Shown: positions 15,364-23,041 of the stretch, piece after piece | How the letters are laid out: every line of letters begins with the position of its first letter | Position numbering within the stretch: the first letter of the stretch is position 1 | Source: Thermoleophilaceae bacterium | GTDB lineage: Bacteria; Actinomycetota; Thermoleophilia; Solirubrobacterales; Thermoleophilaceae | Assembly: GCA_036378175.1 (NCBI GenBank) | Contig: DASUWY010000004.1 | Span: 1-53,030 of the forward strand | Length of the DNA stretch: 53,030 nucleotides | Direction of reading: 5' to 3' | Program-made: the position numbers and the translations under genes | Notes under the pieces: model-generated | What the model saw: only the letters and a program-made list of their open reading frames with translations | The model's database searches: none | What the model was told of the DNA's origin: nothing

Positions 15364-16986
15364 ATGACGAGTGTCCTGCCGCGGACGGAGCTGCAGCTGG
15401 AGATCGACGGTGGATCGCTGACGATCGAAGACCTTGTGGCCGTGGCCCGCGGAGGACTCGAGACCGGACTGGCGACCCACGCGGTCCCTCGCATCGAGGC
15501 AGCTCGCGAGCTGAAGTGCGAACTGATCGAGCACGAGGTGCCGATCTACGGCGTGACCACCGGCTTCGGCGACAGCGCTCACCGTCAGATCGCCCCCGCG
15601 AAGACGGCCGCTCTCCAGCACAACCTGCTGCGGGACCTCGGCTGCGGCACCGGCCCCACCGCCAAGCCGGACGTGACCCGCGGCACGATGCTGCTGCGCG
15701 CCAACTGCCTCGCCAAGGGCAACTCCGGCGTGCGCGTGGAGCTGATCGAGCGCCTGCTCGCACTGCTCAACGCGGACGTTCTTCCCCTCATCCCCGAGCG
15801 CGGCTCCTGTGGCGCGAGCGGCGACCTCGTACCGCTCTCCTACATCGGCTCGGCTCTCGTGGGAGAGGTGGAGGTGCTCCACCGCGGCCAGCCGCGCCCG
15901 GCGGCCGACGTGCTCGCAGAGCTCGGCTTCGATCCCTTCGAGCTCGAGGCCAAGGAGGGGCTGGGCCTGGTGAATGGAACGTCGTTCATCACCGCCTTCT
16001 CCGCACTCGCGGTTGCCGACGCCCGCGACCTCGCCGACGTGGCGGATCTGTGCACCGCCATGGCATCCGAGTCGCTGCTCGGCAACCGCGGCCACTTCAA
16101 CGCCTTCCTGTTCGAGGCGAAGGCGCACCCCGGCATGATCGAGAGCGCGCGCGTGATCCGCGGCCTGCTCGAGCAGTCGCAGCTCGCGCTCGACAGCGAG
16201 GAGATCTTCGCCGGCCAGGACCTCGACGGCCGCGAATACCTCGAGCTCCATCGCCAGGTGCAGGACAAGTACTCGATCCGCTGCGCGCCGCATATCAACG
16301 GCATGCTGCGCGACACGCTGGAGTGGGCGTCGCGCTGGGTGGAGATCGAGATGAACTCCTCAGACGACAACCCGCTGTTCGACACACACAGCGGGCGCGT
16401 GCAGAGCGGCGGCAACTTCTACGGCGGCCACATGGGGCAGGCGATGGACTCGCTGAAGGTCGCGCTCGCGAACCTGTGCGATCTGATGGATCGCCAGCTC
16501 GAGCTCGTGGTGGACGAGAAGTTCAACGCGGGGCTCACGCCGAACCTGATCCCGTTCTTCGGCCCCGAGCACCCGGAAGCCGGCCTGCACCATGGCTTCA
16601 AGGGCATGCAGCTCTGCTGCTCGGCGATGACGGCCGAGGCACTCAAGCTCTCGAATCCCGCCACCGTTCACTCGCGTTCCACCGAGGCCCACAACCAGGA
16701 CAAGGTGTCCATGGCCACCATCGCGGCGCGCGACGCGCGCTCGATCGTGGAGCTGGCCCAGAACATCGCCGCAATCCACCTCCTCGCCGTGACTCAGGCC
16801 CTCGACCTTCGCGGGCCTGAGAAGGCGAGTCCGGTCACCCGCGCCGCGCACGACCTCGTGCGCGCGCGGGTGCCATTTATGGACGGCGACCGCCGCATGG
16901 ACGAGGACATCCGCGCCGTGACCGACCTGATCCGCTCGGGCGAGCTCTCGCGTCTCGCCCGGGCGGGCGCGGCGCCGCTGAGCTAG
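15364..16986 (+). CDS. Aromatic amino acid ammonia-lyase (HAL/PAL/TAL family), substrate unclear
   Basis: The 540-residue protein has the MIO-forming triad Ala151-Ser152-Gly153 in GSCGASGDLVPLSY, catalytic Tyr62 in IYGVTTGFG, and the distal STEAHNQDKVSM region. The start ATG follows GGGAGAGG (15349-15356). The substrate-selectivity pair, Ser-His in histidine lyases, His-Leu in bacterial tyrosine lyases and Phe-Leu in plant phenylalanine lyases, is Asp91-Leu92 here (LLRDLGCG). Histidine specificity is therefore doubtful, and no hutU, hutI or hutG neighbours exist. The product would be an arylacrylate such as cinnamate or coumarate. That would suit the feruloyl-CoA synthase-like ligase encoded 13 kb away. 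Aminomutase activity is another possibility. Confidence 0.85.
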   Translation: MTSVLPRTELQLEIDGGSLTIEDLVAVARGGLETGLATHAVPRIEAARELKCELIEHEVPIYGVTTGFGDSAHRQIAPAKTAALQHNLLRDLGCGTGPTAKPDVTRGTMLLRANCLAKGNSGVRVELIERLLALLNADVLPLIPERGSCGASGDLVPLSYIGSALVGEVEVLHRGQPRPAADVLAELGFDPFELEAKEGLGLVNGTSFITAFSALAVADARDLADVADLCTAMASESLLGNRGHFNAFLFEAKAHPGMIESARVIRGLLEQSQLALDSEEIFAGQDLDGREYLELHRQVQDKYSIRCAPHINGMLRDTLEWASRWVEIEMNSSDDNPLFDTHSGRVQSGGNFYGGHMGQAMDSLKVALANLCDLMDRQLELVVDEKFNAGLTPNLIPFFGPEHPEAGLHHGFKGMQLCCSAMTAEALKLSNPATVHSRSTEAHNQDKVSMATIAARDARSIVELAQNIAAIHLLAVTQALDLRGPEKASPVTRAAHDLVRARVPFMDGDRRMDEDIRAVTDLIRSGELSRLARAGAAPLS

Positions 16987-16989
16987 CCA

Positions 16990-18717
16990 CTAGCCCTTCT
17001 TCTTGTGCCGCTTCGGCGGCGGCGCCTTGATGGTGAAGCTCTTGCTCACCACACGTCCGACGCCGCCCGCGCTGTGCGGCTCGGCGAGCAGGCGGTAGTT
17101 GCCGGGCTTGAGCGTGCGGTGGTGCAGCCGGCCGGTGAAGCGGAAGCGCACGCGGCCCGCGGCGTCCTTGTGCGTGAAGCTGCCCGCGGTCACGTAGAGA
17201 GTGCACGGCCGCGCCCTGCGGTTGCGGCGGGTGCGCTTCACGCAGCTCCTGCCCCGGTGGCGACCCTGCACCTGATGCTCGATCGTGAAGCGCGTGGTGG
17301 CGGGCTGGCTGCCCGTGTAGCTGATGAGCGCGCCGGGCGCGCGGGCCGAGCGAACGGTGGGCCCGCTCTTCGCGGCCACGAAGGTCTTCGGCCGCAGGGT
17401 CATGCGAGTGATCCGGTCCGCCGGCGGGCCGGTAGTGAAGGTCACGAAGCCACCGGGCGTGGTGTCGGTGCCGTTCACGCTGACCATGCGCGCCTGGTAG
17501 GTGGTGTTCGGCCGCAGCCTGCTCAGGCCGAGCGTCACGTGTGTGGGCCCGATGGTCACGCCGAGGCCGTGTGTGCCGGTGGCGGAGAGCGATCCTCCGA
17601 GCGCGCCGTACTCCACGTAGTAGCGGGTGGCCTGTGCGTGCCCGTCCACGATCCCGAGCACGGCGGCGGTGGTTGCGCCGGTGGCGCTGGCGCTGACGGT
17701 GGTGGTGGCGGGCGGCGTGGTGATCGTGCCGATCGCGGGATTGGTGCTGCTGTCGTCGGCGAACCACACGTTCCCGTCAGGCCCCGGGGCGATGCCGGAG
17801 GGCTTGCTGCCGCTCGGCAGCCCGATGTTGAACTCCGCGATCGCGCCGCTCGTGAGGGCGCGCCCAATTGCCGGCTTCACGCCCTGGTCGCTGAACCAGA
17901 GCGCGCCGTCGGGCCCGCTGACGATGTCGACGGGATCGGAGCCGCCGGCGAGTCCAGTGGTGAACTCGGTGATCGAGCCGGCGGGGGTGATGCGGCCGAT
18001 GGCCGGCGTCGTTCCCTGGTCGGTGAACCAGAGGTTGCCGTCCGGGCCGGCGGCGATCTGCGCCGGAGCGCTCCCCGGCGCGAGGCCGGCCGCGAAGTCG
18101 TGGACCGCGCCCGTGGGCGTGATTCGCCCGATGCCGGGGGTGCCGCCGGCGTCGGTGAACCAGACGTTTCCATCGGGGCCGCCGGCCACGCCCGCCGGGG
18201 ACGATCCGGCCGGCAGCGTGAACTCGTGGATCGCCCCTGTGGGCGTTACGCGGCCGATGGCGGGCGTGGGGCCGTGGTCGGCGAACCACACGTTTCCGTC
18301 AGGGCCCGCCGCGATCCCGTCGAGCGCGCTGTTCGAGTGGAGCCCTGCGGTGAACTCGTGGATCCCCCCCGACGCGTCCACCCGTCCGATCGCGGGGGGA
18401 GAGCCCGCGTCCGTGAACCAGAGGTTGCCGTCCGGCGCAGCGGTGATCGAGAGCGGCGAACTGGCGCCGCCGAGCCCGGCCGTGACCTTCGTGATCTGCC
18501 CGGCGGGGGTGATCCGACCGATCGCGCGCCCCGTTCCCGTGTCCGTGAACCACAGGTTCGCGTCGGCGCCGCTCACGATGTCGAACGGGTTGTCGCTCGG
18601 GGTCAGGCCTGCGGAGAACTCGCTGATCGTGGGGGTGATGGCCGCCGCAGGCGAGGCGAACGCGAGCGCGAGCGCGAGGAGCGCGCCGATCAGCCCGATT
18701 CCCGCACGAGGGCGCAT
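16990..18717 (-). CDS. Secreted Vgb-like beta-propeller protein with fibronectin-like C-terminal region
   Basis: I start it at the ATG at 18717, which opens a signal peptide (MRPRAGIGLIGALLALALAFASPAAA); the longer frame adds a polar N-terminus. Nearly identical units follow from about residue 30 to 350, each with GPDGNLWFTD, a PAIGRITPAG-like segment and EFTTGL. These are blades of the virginiamycin-B-lyase/streptogramin-lyase-type propeller. From about residue 360 a fibronectin-III-like segment (ATTAAVLGIVDGHAQATRYY) leads to a basic C-terminus. True Vgb has one seven-blade domain of about 290 residues and is cytoplasmic, so lyase activity should not be assumed. It is probably an exported binding or structural protein. 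Confidence 0.8.
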   Translation of the reverse strand: MRPRAGIGLIGALLALALAFASPAAAITPTISEFSAGLTPSDNPFDIVSGADANLWFTDTGTGRAIGRITPAGQITKVTAGLGGASSPLSITAAPDGNLWFTDAGSPPAIGRVDASGGIHEFTAGLHSNSALDGIAAGPDGNVWFADHGPTPAIGRVTPTGAIHEFTLPAGSSPAGVAGGPDGNVWFTDAGGTPGIGRITPTGAVHDFAAGLAPGSAPAQIAAGPDGNLWFTDQGTTPAIGRITPAGSITEFTTGLAGGSDPVDIVSGPDGALWFSDQGVKPAIGRALTSGAIAEFNIGLPSGSKPSGIAPGPDGNVWFADDSSTNPAIGTITTPPATTTVSASATGATTAAVLGIVDGHAQATRYYVEYGALGGSLSATGTHGLGVTIGPTHVTLGLSRLRPNTTYQARMVSVNGTDTTPGGFVTFTTGPPADRITRMTLRPKTFVAAKSGPTVRSARAPGALISYTGSQPATTRFTIEHQVQGRHRGRSCVKRTRRNRRARPCTLYVTAGSFTHKDAAGRVRFRFTGRLHHRTLKPGNYRLLAEPHSAGGVGRVVSKSFTIKAPPPKRHKKKG

Positions 18718-18745
18718 CCGCCCAAGATACGACCCGCCGGTGGGC

Positions 18746-18895
18746 TCAGCCTTCCTCGAAATCGTCCCGGACGGCCTCGAAATGCGTGCGGCACGCGTCG
18801 CAGTGCCACTGTGCGGTGATGATTTGGCCACCGAAGAGAGACACGAGCACGACGCTGTTGTTGCGGCCGCAGTTCGGACAGGCCGGCTTGCTCAC
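18746..18895 (-). CDS. Stand-alone zinc-ribbon mini-protein (detached PaaD C-terminal domain)
   Basis: This 49-residue protein starts at GTG 18895 in a GTGA overlap with the paaC stop, so it is the last gene of the paa operon. Two CxxC pairs are visible: Cys6/Cys9 (CPNCG) and Cys32/Cys35 (CDACR), spaced like a zinc beta-ribbon, with a CRTHFEAVRD ending. In usual PaaD proteins a ribbon of this kind is fused behind the DUF59 domain. Here the DUF59 protein (19772-20089) ends without one, which suggests that PaaD has been split into two genes. A role in iron or zinc insertion into the oxygenase is inferred from that. Confidence 0.75.
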   Translation of the reverse strand: MSKPACPNCGRNNSVVLVSLFGGQIITAQWHCDACRTHFEAVRDDFEEG

Positions 18896-19593
18896 ACGCG
18901 CTCCTCGGGGTTCCAGCCGTCCCAGTCGCGCGGCTCGGGCAGCGCGAGGCGGGGGAGACCTGTGTCCTCGAGCGCCTCGCCGATGACGCTGCGAAGCGAT
19001 CCCCGGAGCGCATCCGGGCCGTCGGACAGGTAGCCGCCGCTCACGAGCGCGGCGAACTCCTGGCCGTCGGGCGGGCCGGCCCAGCGGGCAGCCTGCCACC
19101 AGGCCTCGCCAAGGGCGGCGGCGAACGGGTCGCGCTGAACCTCATCACGCGCGAGCCTGCGGGCCCACGCGCGCGCGTGAACACCATGCGAGCGCTCCTC
19201 CTGAAGGATCTTCCGAGCCCGCTGCGCCAGCCCCACGAAAGCGGATTGCTCGCACGCCCGCACGAACGCGGTGAGCATCCCGTCCACAGCGAAATTGACG
19301 GCCACAAACCACGGCCAGCTCGGAAGCTCGGCGGCAAGCACGGGCATGCACCCTGCGACCTGCGACCCGCGACCTGCGACCTCGAGCTGCTTCAGCAGCG
19401 GATACGTCGCCCGTGCATGCCCGAGCTCGTCCTGGGCCATGGCGGCGGCCGCCACTGCGGATTCGAGGGTGGGCGCGCTCACCGCCCACTCGCCGTAGCG
19501 GCGCCCGAGTGCGGCCTTGTTGTCCGCCAGCGAGAGCACCAGGTGGCCGAGCGCCTCCCGCTCGGGCGACTGGATCTCCACGGTGGCTGTCAC
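18892..19593 (-). CDS. paaC: PaaC-like subunit of a phenylacetyl-CoA epoxidase-type oxygenase
   Basis: The 233-residue four-helix-bundle protein belongs to the PaaA/PaaC (PF05138) family. It starts at GTG 19593, overlapping the paaB stop. Unlike E. coli PaaC, which has lost its metal ligands, it shows a complete diiron-type set: Glu35 (YGEWA), Glu56-x-x-His59 (DELGHAR), Glu115 (ACEQSA) and Glu133-x-x-His136 (EERSHG). It may therefore be a second iron-binding subunit rather than a passive partner of PaaA. It is encoded with paaA, paaD, paaB and the zinc ribbon. No paaE reductase is seen nearby. Confidence 0.85.
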   Translation of the reverse strand: MTATVEIQSPEREALGHLVLSLADNKAALGRRYGEWAVSAPTLESAVAAAAMAQDELGHARATYPLLKQLEVAGRGSQVAGCMPVLAAELPSWPWFVAVNFAVDGMLTAFVRACEQSAFVGLAQRARKILQEERSHGVHARAWARRLARDEVQRDPFAAALGEAWWQAARWAGPPDGQEFAALVSGGYLSDGPDALRGSLRSVIGEALEDTGLPRLALPEPRDWDGWNPEERV

Positions 19594-19775
19594 GCTGAGA
19601 TCGCCTCCCGTACCTCGTCGCGCGGCACGATGATCATCTCGATCCAGGGCTGCTCGTCGTAGATCGAGCGGGCGGACACGAGGGCCAGGTCCTCGTCGTC
19701 CTCGCGCACGGCGCCCACGTGGTGGAGCGGCTCCTCGTAGGACTGCCGCGCGAACACCTCCCAGGCTCTGCTCAT
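19590..19775 (-). CDS. paaB: PaaB-like small subunit of the aryl-CoA oxygenase
   Basis: I start it at the ATG at 19775, which overlaps the paaD stop (ATGA) and gives 61 residues: SRAWEVFARQSYEEPLHHVG, then a region ending in PWIEMIIVPRDEVREAIS. WEVF.R and the LHHVG segment are PaaB family features (PF06243). The usual length is about 90-95 residues, so this is a shortened version. PaaB is thought to bridge or stabilise the PaaAC complex. The order A-D-B-C-ribbon differs from the usual A-B-C-D-E. Confidence 0.82.
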   Translation of the reverse strand: MSRAWEVFARQSYEEPLHHVGAVREDDEDLALVSARSIYDEQPWIEMIIVPRDEVREAISA

Positions 19776-20089
19776 ACCGCGATCCCGAGCTCTCGCATGG
19801 TTGCGCGCGCCTCGTCGCGGATGCGGTCCTTCGTCCACACCGGATCCCACACGACCTCGATCTCCACGGAGTCGATGTCCGGATCGGCTACCAACGCCTC
19901 ACGGATGTCGTCCTGGATGAAGTCCATCGCCGGGCAGCCCATGGCGGTGTAGGTGATCTCGAGGTCGGCACGGCGCTCCGCCGCGTCATACGCCACTGAG
20001 ACGATCAAGCCCATCCCGAGCACCGACACCGGGATCTCCGGGTCCTCCACATGGCGGAGCGCCTCCCAAATGCGCGCTTCAACACTCAT
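19772..20089 (-). CDS. paaD: PaaD-like DUF59/MIP18 metal-cluster assembly protein, lacking the zinc ribbon
   Basis: The 105-residue protein is a single DUF59 domain: HVEDPEIPVSVLGMGLIVSV, then TYTAMGCPAMDFIQDDI with the conserved Cys, and VEIEVVWDPVWTKDRI. It resembles SufT/PaaD factors that help assemble metal centres. Typical PaaD proteins run to about 160 residues with a C-terminal four-Cys ribbon; this one ends at LGIAV. The missing ribbon is plausibly the separate gene at 18746-18895. The paaA stop overlaps its start by 11 bases. Confidence 0.85.
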   Translation of the reverse strand: MSVEARIWEALRHVEDPEIPVSVLGMGLIVSVAYDAAERRADLEITYTAMGCPAMDFIQDDIREALVADPDIDSVEIEVVWDPVWTKDRIRDEARATMRELGIAV

Positions 20090-21038
20090 GCATGGTCCGG
20101 TAGCCGCGCTGCATCGTCCGCACGTACACCGAGTTCATCTCCCCGCGGCCCTTCCAGCGTTCGAGCACCTCGTCCCAGGACACCGTGCCCACCGACAGGT
20201 CCCACTCGCGCTTCTCGGGGTCGAAGCGCGCGGGGAAGGGGCAGTCGATCACGTACATGCCGGACTCCTCATCGAGATGCGCCGGCACGCGTATCCCGAC
20301 CTCCTCCATGAACGGCACCACCTCACGCATCCAGTCCTGGCGAAGCTCGTCGTTGGTCTTCCCCTTGAAGCCGTACTCGAGCTGGATCCCGTGCCGCTTG
20401 CGCGTGTCCGGCAGACCGAACCACTCGAGGGTGAGGATGAACATCCAGTCCACCGCCGCCTGAACCTCGGCCTTGCCGGCCGGGTCGGCCACGAGCTTCT
20501 TGATCCAGGTGCGGCCGTGGCGCAGATGGAAGGTCTCCTCCTTGTCCACCTTCTTCAGCGCACGCTTCCACGGCCCGAAGGTGGAGGACTGATGGATGTC
20601 GCTGAGCAGCACGAAGCCCGCCTGGTCGTAGAGCGCGTTGGCGCACACCAGCTCGACCCACGAGTTCAGCGGCACGTCGAACGCGTACGGGTACTTGAAC
20701 TCCTCCGCGGGCCGCTCGTACATGAGCCAATCCATGTCCACGCCGCAGTCGCCGAGCAGGCGGAAGGCGATGTGCGCGTGCGCGAGCTCGTCCTGGATGA
20801 TCGACATCGCGGAGCCGAAGTTGTTGAGCGCGGGGGCGTGCTGTGCGGCCCGGAGATAGGAGGGCGCGCTCACCCACTCGGTGTCCGCCGACACGGTGAG
20901 GATGCGCCGGATCCCGCGCAGGTACTCGGGCGACATGTGCTCGAGGCCCTCCACGAGCTTGCCCGCCGCGAGATGCTCGCGCACCTCGTCCTCCGAGCGC
21001 CTCGCGAGCTGGTCGATATCGGTCTCGACGTATGACAC
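20079..21038 (-). CDS. paaA: PaaA-like catalytic subunit of an aryl-CoA epoxidase-type oxygenase
   Basis: I start it at GTG 21038 (319 residues); the open frame further upstream runs antisense through the divergent gene. Diiron ligands are visible: Glu54, Glu84-x-x-His87 (QDELAHAH) and Glu168-x-x-His171 (KEETFHLRHG), with Asp138 as a further candidate. It should use O2 to epoxidise the ring of an aryl-CoA thioester. The usual substrate in this family is phenylacetyl-CoA. However, no phenylacetate-CoA ligase is present, while benzoate-type and feruloyl-type CoA ligases are. The substrate could therefore be benzoyl-CoA-like, which is an inference. The start codon lies inside a 27-base element shared with the E1 gene at 31001. 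Confidence 0.88.
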   Translation of the reverse strand: MSYVETDIDQLARRSEDEVREHLAAGKLVEGLEHMSPEYLRGIRRILTVSADTEWVSAPSYLRAAQHAPALNNFGSAMSIIQDELAHAHIAFRLLGDCGVDMDWLMYERPAEEFKYPYAFDVPLNSWVELVCANALYDQAGFVLLSDIHQSSTFGPWKRALKKVDKEETFHLRHGRTWIKKLVADPAGKAEVQAAVDWMFILTLEWFGLPDTRKRHGIQLEYGFKGKTNDELRQDWMREVVPFMEEVGIRVPAHLDEESGMYVIDCPFPARFDPEKREWDLSVGTVSWDEVLERWKGRGEMNSVYVRTMQRGYRTMHEC

Positions 21039-21064
21039 TTGACTTACGAGCGTGAGTCTATAGT
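21029..21064. promoter_or_regulatory. paaA / gamma-CA divergent control region with palindromic operator
   Basis: ACTTACG-AG-CGTGAGT (21042-21057) is an inverted repeat with one mismatch, the size bound by TetR-type repressors. TATAGT (21059-21064) next to it is a likely -10 box for the rightward operon; no good -35 box is visible. Read on the minus strand, bases 21055-21029 match 22 of 27 positions in the plus-strand bases 30979-31005, including an exact GTCAAGTGTCAT. This suggests common control of paaA and the AceE-like gene. No TetR gene lies in the window; PaaX at 27448 is the nearest candidate regulator. Confidence 0.6.
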
Positions 21065-21072
21065 CTCCCCCC

Positions 21073-21654
21073 GTGCCGTCAAGCGGTCCCTTGATCGTCG
21101 AGCTCGATGGTGTGCGCCCGACCATCGGGCGCGACGTGTTCATCGCTCCCACGGCGGTCCTGATCGGCGACGTGCGCGTGGCGGATCGCGCGAACATCTG
21201 GTTCGGCGCGGTGCTGCGCGGGGACTTCTCGTACATCGAGATCGGCGAGGGCAGCTCGATCCAGGACAACACCGTGATCCACTGCGCGGGCGACCTGCCG
21301 ACGGTGGTGGGGCGCGACGTGACCGTGGGTCACGGATCGATCCTCGAGGGCTGCGTGGTGGAGGACGGCGCGCTGGTGGGAATGGGGGCGATTCTCTGCC
21401 AGCGCTCACGCCTTGGGGCGGGAGCGATGCTCGCGGCGGGCGCGGTGCTCTCCGAGCGCACCGAGGTCGGCCCGGGGATGCTCGCCGCCGGCGTTCCCGC
21501 GCGCGAGAAGAAGGAGCTCACCGGCTCCGCCAAGAGCTGGACCGAATTCGCGGCGGCGGACTATCAGCAGCTCCGCGTGCGCTACATCGACAACCTGGAG
21601 GAAGCCAGTGCCACAGATGCTGATCGGCGGCGAGCAGCGAGCGGCAGCCGCTGA
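21073..21654 (+). CDS. Gamma carbonic anhydrase / PaaY-like hexapeptide-repeat protein
   Basis: The 193-residue protein is a left-handed beta-helix of the gamma-CA family, starting at GTG 21073. Ordinary members coordinate zinc with three His. Here His70 (TVIHCAG) and His87 (VTVGHGS) are present, but the third, normally in a HGC motif, is Glu92 (ILEGC). Carbonic anhydrase activity is therefore uncertain. PaaY relatives in paa clusters are thioesterases that rescue CoA from dead-end intermediates, which is the best contextual role. The last 47 bases overlap the downstream aldehyde dehydrogenase, whose Shine-Dalgarno lies inside this gene. Confidence 0.82.
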   Translation: MPSSGPLIVELDGVRPTIGRDVFIAPTAVLIGDVRVADRANIWFGAVLRGDFSYIEIGEGSSIQDNTVIHCAGDLPTVVGRDVTVGHGSILEGCVVEDGALVGMGAILCQRSRLGAGAMLAAGAVLSERTEVGPGMLAAGVPAREKKELTGSAKSWTEFAAADYQQLRVRYIDNLEEASATDADRRRAASGSR

Positions 21655-23041
21655 GCTCGAGGTCGTAAACCCGGCGACCGAGGAGGTGGTGGACACCGTC
21701 CCGGCCGGCTCGGCGGCGGACGTGAACACGGCCGTGGAGGCCGCGGCGCGGGCGTTTCCCGACTGGTCGAAGACCGATGTGGAGAAGCGCGCGGCGATCC
21801 TCACCGCCGCCGCCGACCTCATCCAGGAGAACGCGAAGGAGCTCGCCGCGCTGCTCACCGCCGAGCAGGGCAAGCCGATCGCGGAGGCGCTGGGCGAGGT
21901 CACACACCTCGTGCACGGCGTGCACTACTACGCCGAGGCCGCCACGAAGGTGCGCGGCGTGCACCAGGAGCTGCCGTCCGCGTTCGGTCCCGCGTACGGG
22001 ATGGTGATCCGCAGGCCGATGGGCGTATGTGCCGCCATCACGCCCTACAACTTCCCGCTCACGCTGCTCGGCACCAAGGTCGCCCCCGCGCTTGCGATGG
22101 GGAACACCGTGGTGGCGAAGCCGGCGGCCACCACGCCGCTCGCCACGCTGCGGGTGGCCGAGCTCTTCGCCGAGGCGGGCACGCCCGACGGAGTGCTCAA
22201 TGTGGTGACCGGCCGCGGCTCTGAGATCGGCGACGCGCTCGTGTCGCATCCAGACGTGCGGCGCGTGGCGTTCACCGGCTCGACCGAGGTGGGCAAGCAC
22301 GTGGCGCGGCTTGCCGTGCCCGACCTCAAGCGCGTGACCCTCGAGCTCGGCGGGAGCGATCCCGTGATCGTGTGCGAGGACGCGGACGTGGAGGCCGCGG
22401 TGAAGGCGGTGATCATCGGCCGCTACTGGAACGCGGGCCAGGCGTGCCTGGGCTGCAAGCGCGTGTACGTGCACGAGTCGGCGTACGACGACTTCGTCGG
22501 GCAGCTCGTGGAGCGCGTGGGGCGCTACGAGCCGGGCGACGGCACCGTGAAGGCCGAGAAGCCGAAGCTGCGGATGGGGCCGATCCACACGCAGCGCGGC
22601 CGCGACGAACTGGTGGAGCAGATCGAGGACGGCGGCGGCGAGGTGCTGATCGGCGGCGGCACCGGCGGCCACGAGCGCGGCTGGTTCCTCGAGCCGGCGG
22701 TGATCGCCGAGCCGCGCGAGGACTCGCGACTCGTGCGGGAGGAGGTGTTCGGGCCGGTGCTGCCGGTGTTCCGCTACTCCGACTTCGACGACGCCATCCG
22801 CCGCGCCAACGACACCCGCTACGGGCTCGGCTCCTCGATCTGGACACACGACGTGCGCAAGATCCACCGTGCGGCGCAGGACATCGACTCCGGCATGACC
22901 TGGGTGAACCAGATCCACTACGGCTACGACGAGCTGCCCTTCGGCGGGATGAAGGACAGCGGGTTCGGCAAGGAGCACGGCCTTGAGGCGCTCGACCACT
23001 ACGTCGAGCTCAAGTCCGTGGTGGTGGGAGGGCTCGCCTGA
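21608..23041 (+). CDS. NAD(P)-dependent aldehyde dehydrogenase (first of two)
   Basis: The 477-residue enzyme starts at GTG 21608 behind GGAGG (21597-21601). Catalytic residues are Cys280 (NAGQACLG), Glu246 (TLELGG) and Asn148 (PYNFP); the nucleotide-binding FTGSTEVG is at 223-230. It oxidises an aldehyde to an acid or CoA ester in the cytoplasm. Its place with an enoyl-CoA hydratase and a benzoate-CoA ligase fits an aromatic aldehyde such as benzaldehyde or vanillin, or a ring-opened semialdehyde. The sequence does not decide between them. The next gene starts in the TGATG of its stop. Confidence 0.88.
   Translation: MPQMLIGGEQRAAAAELEVVNPATEEVVDTVPAGSAADVNTAVEAAARAFPDWSKTDVEKRAAILTAAADLIQENAKELAALLTAEQGKPIAEALGEVTHLVHGVHYYAEAATKVRGVHQELPSAFGPAYGMVIRRPMGVCAAITPYNFPLTLLGTKVAPALAMGNTVVAKPAATTPLATLRVAELFAEAGTPDGVLNVVTGRGSEIGDALVSHPDVRRVAFTGSTEVGKHVARLAVPDLKRVTLELGGSDPVIVCEDADVEAAVKAVIIGRYWNAGQACLGCKRVYVHESAYDDFVGQLVERVGRYEPGDGTVKAEKPKLRMGPIHTQRGRDELVEQIEDGGGEVLIGGGTGGHERGWFLEPAVIAEPREDSRLVREEVFGPVLPVFRYSDFDDAIRRANDTRYGLGSSIWTHDVRKIHRAAQDIDSGMTWVNQIHYGYDELPFGGMKDSGFGKEHGLEALDHYVELKSVVVGGLA

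Noticed and set aside
15364-16986. Straight call of hutH (histidine ammonia-lyase)
   Set aside because: The selectivity pair is not Ser-His and no hut neighbours exist, so only the broader family was called.
16990-18717. Direct DNA repeats or CRISPR-like array
   Set aside because: The periodicity comes from protein blades of varying DNA sequence, without constant spacers or repeats.
17005-18819. Plus-strand open frame of 604 codons opposite the propeller gene
   Set aside because: The repetitive propeller gene gives long shadow frames; the minus strand has a signal peptide and regular blades, the plus strand has neither.
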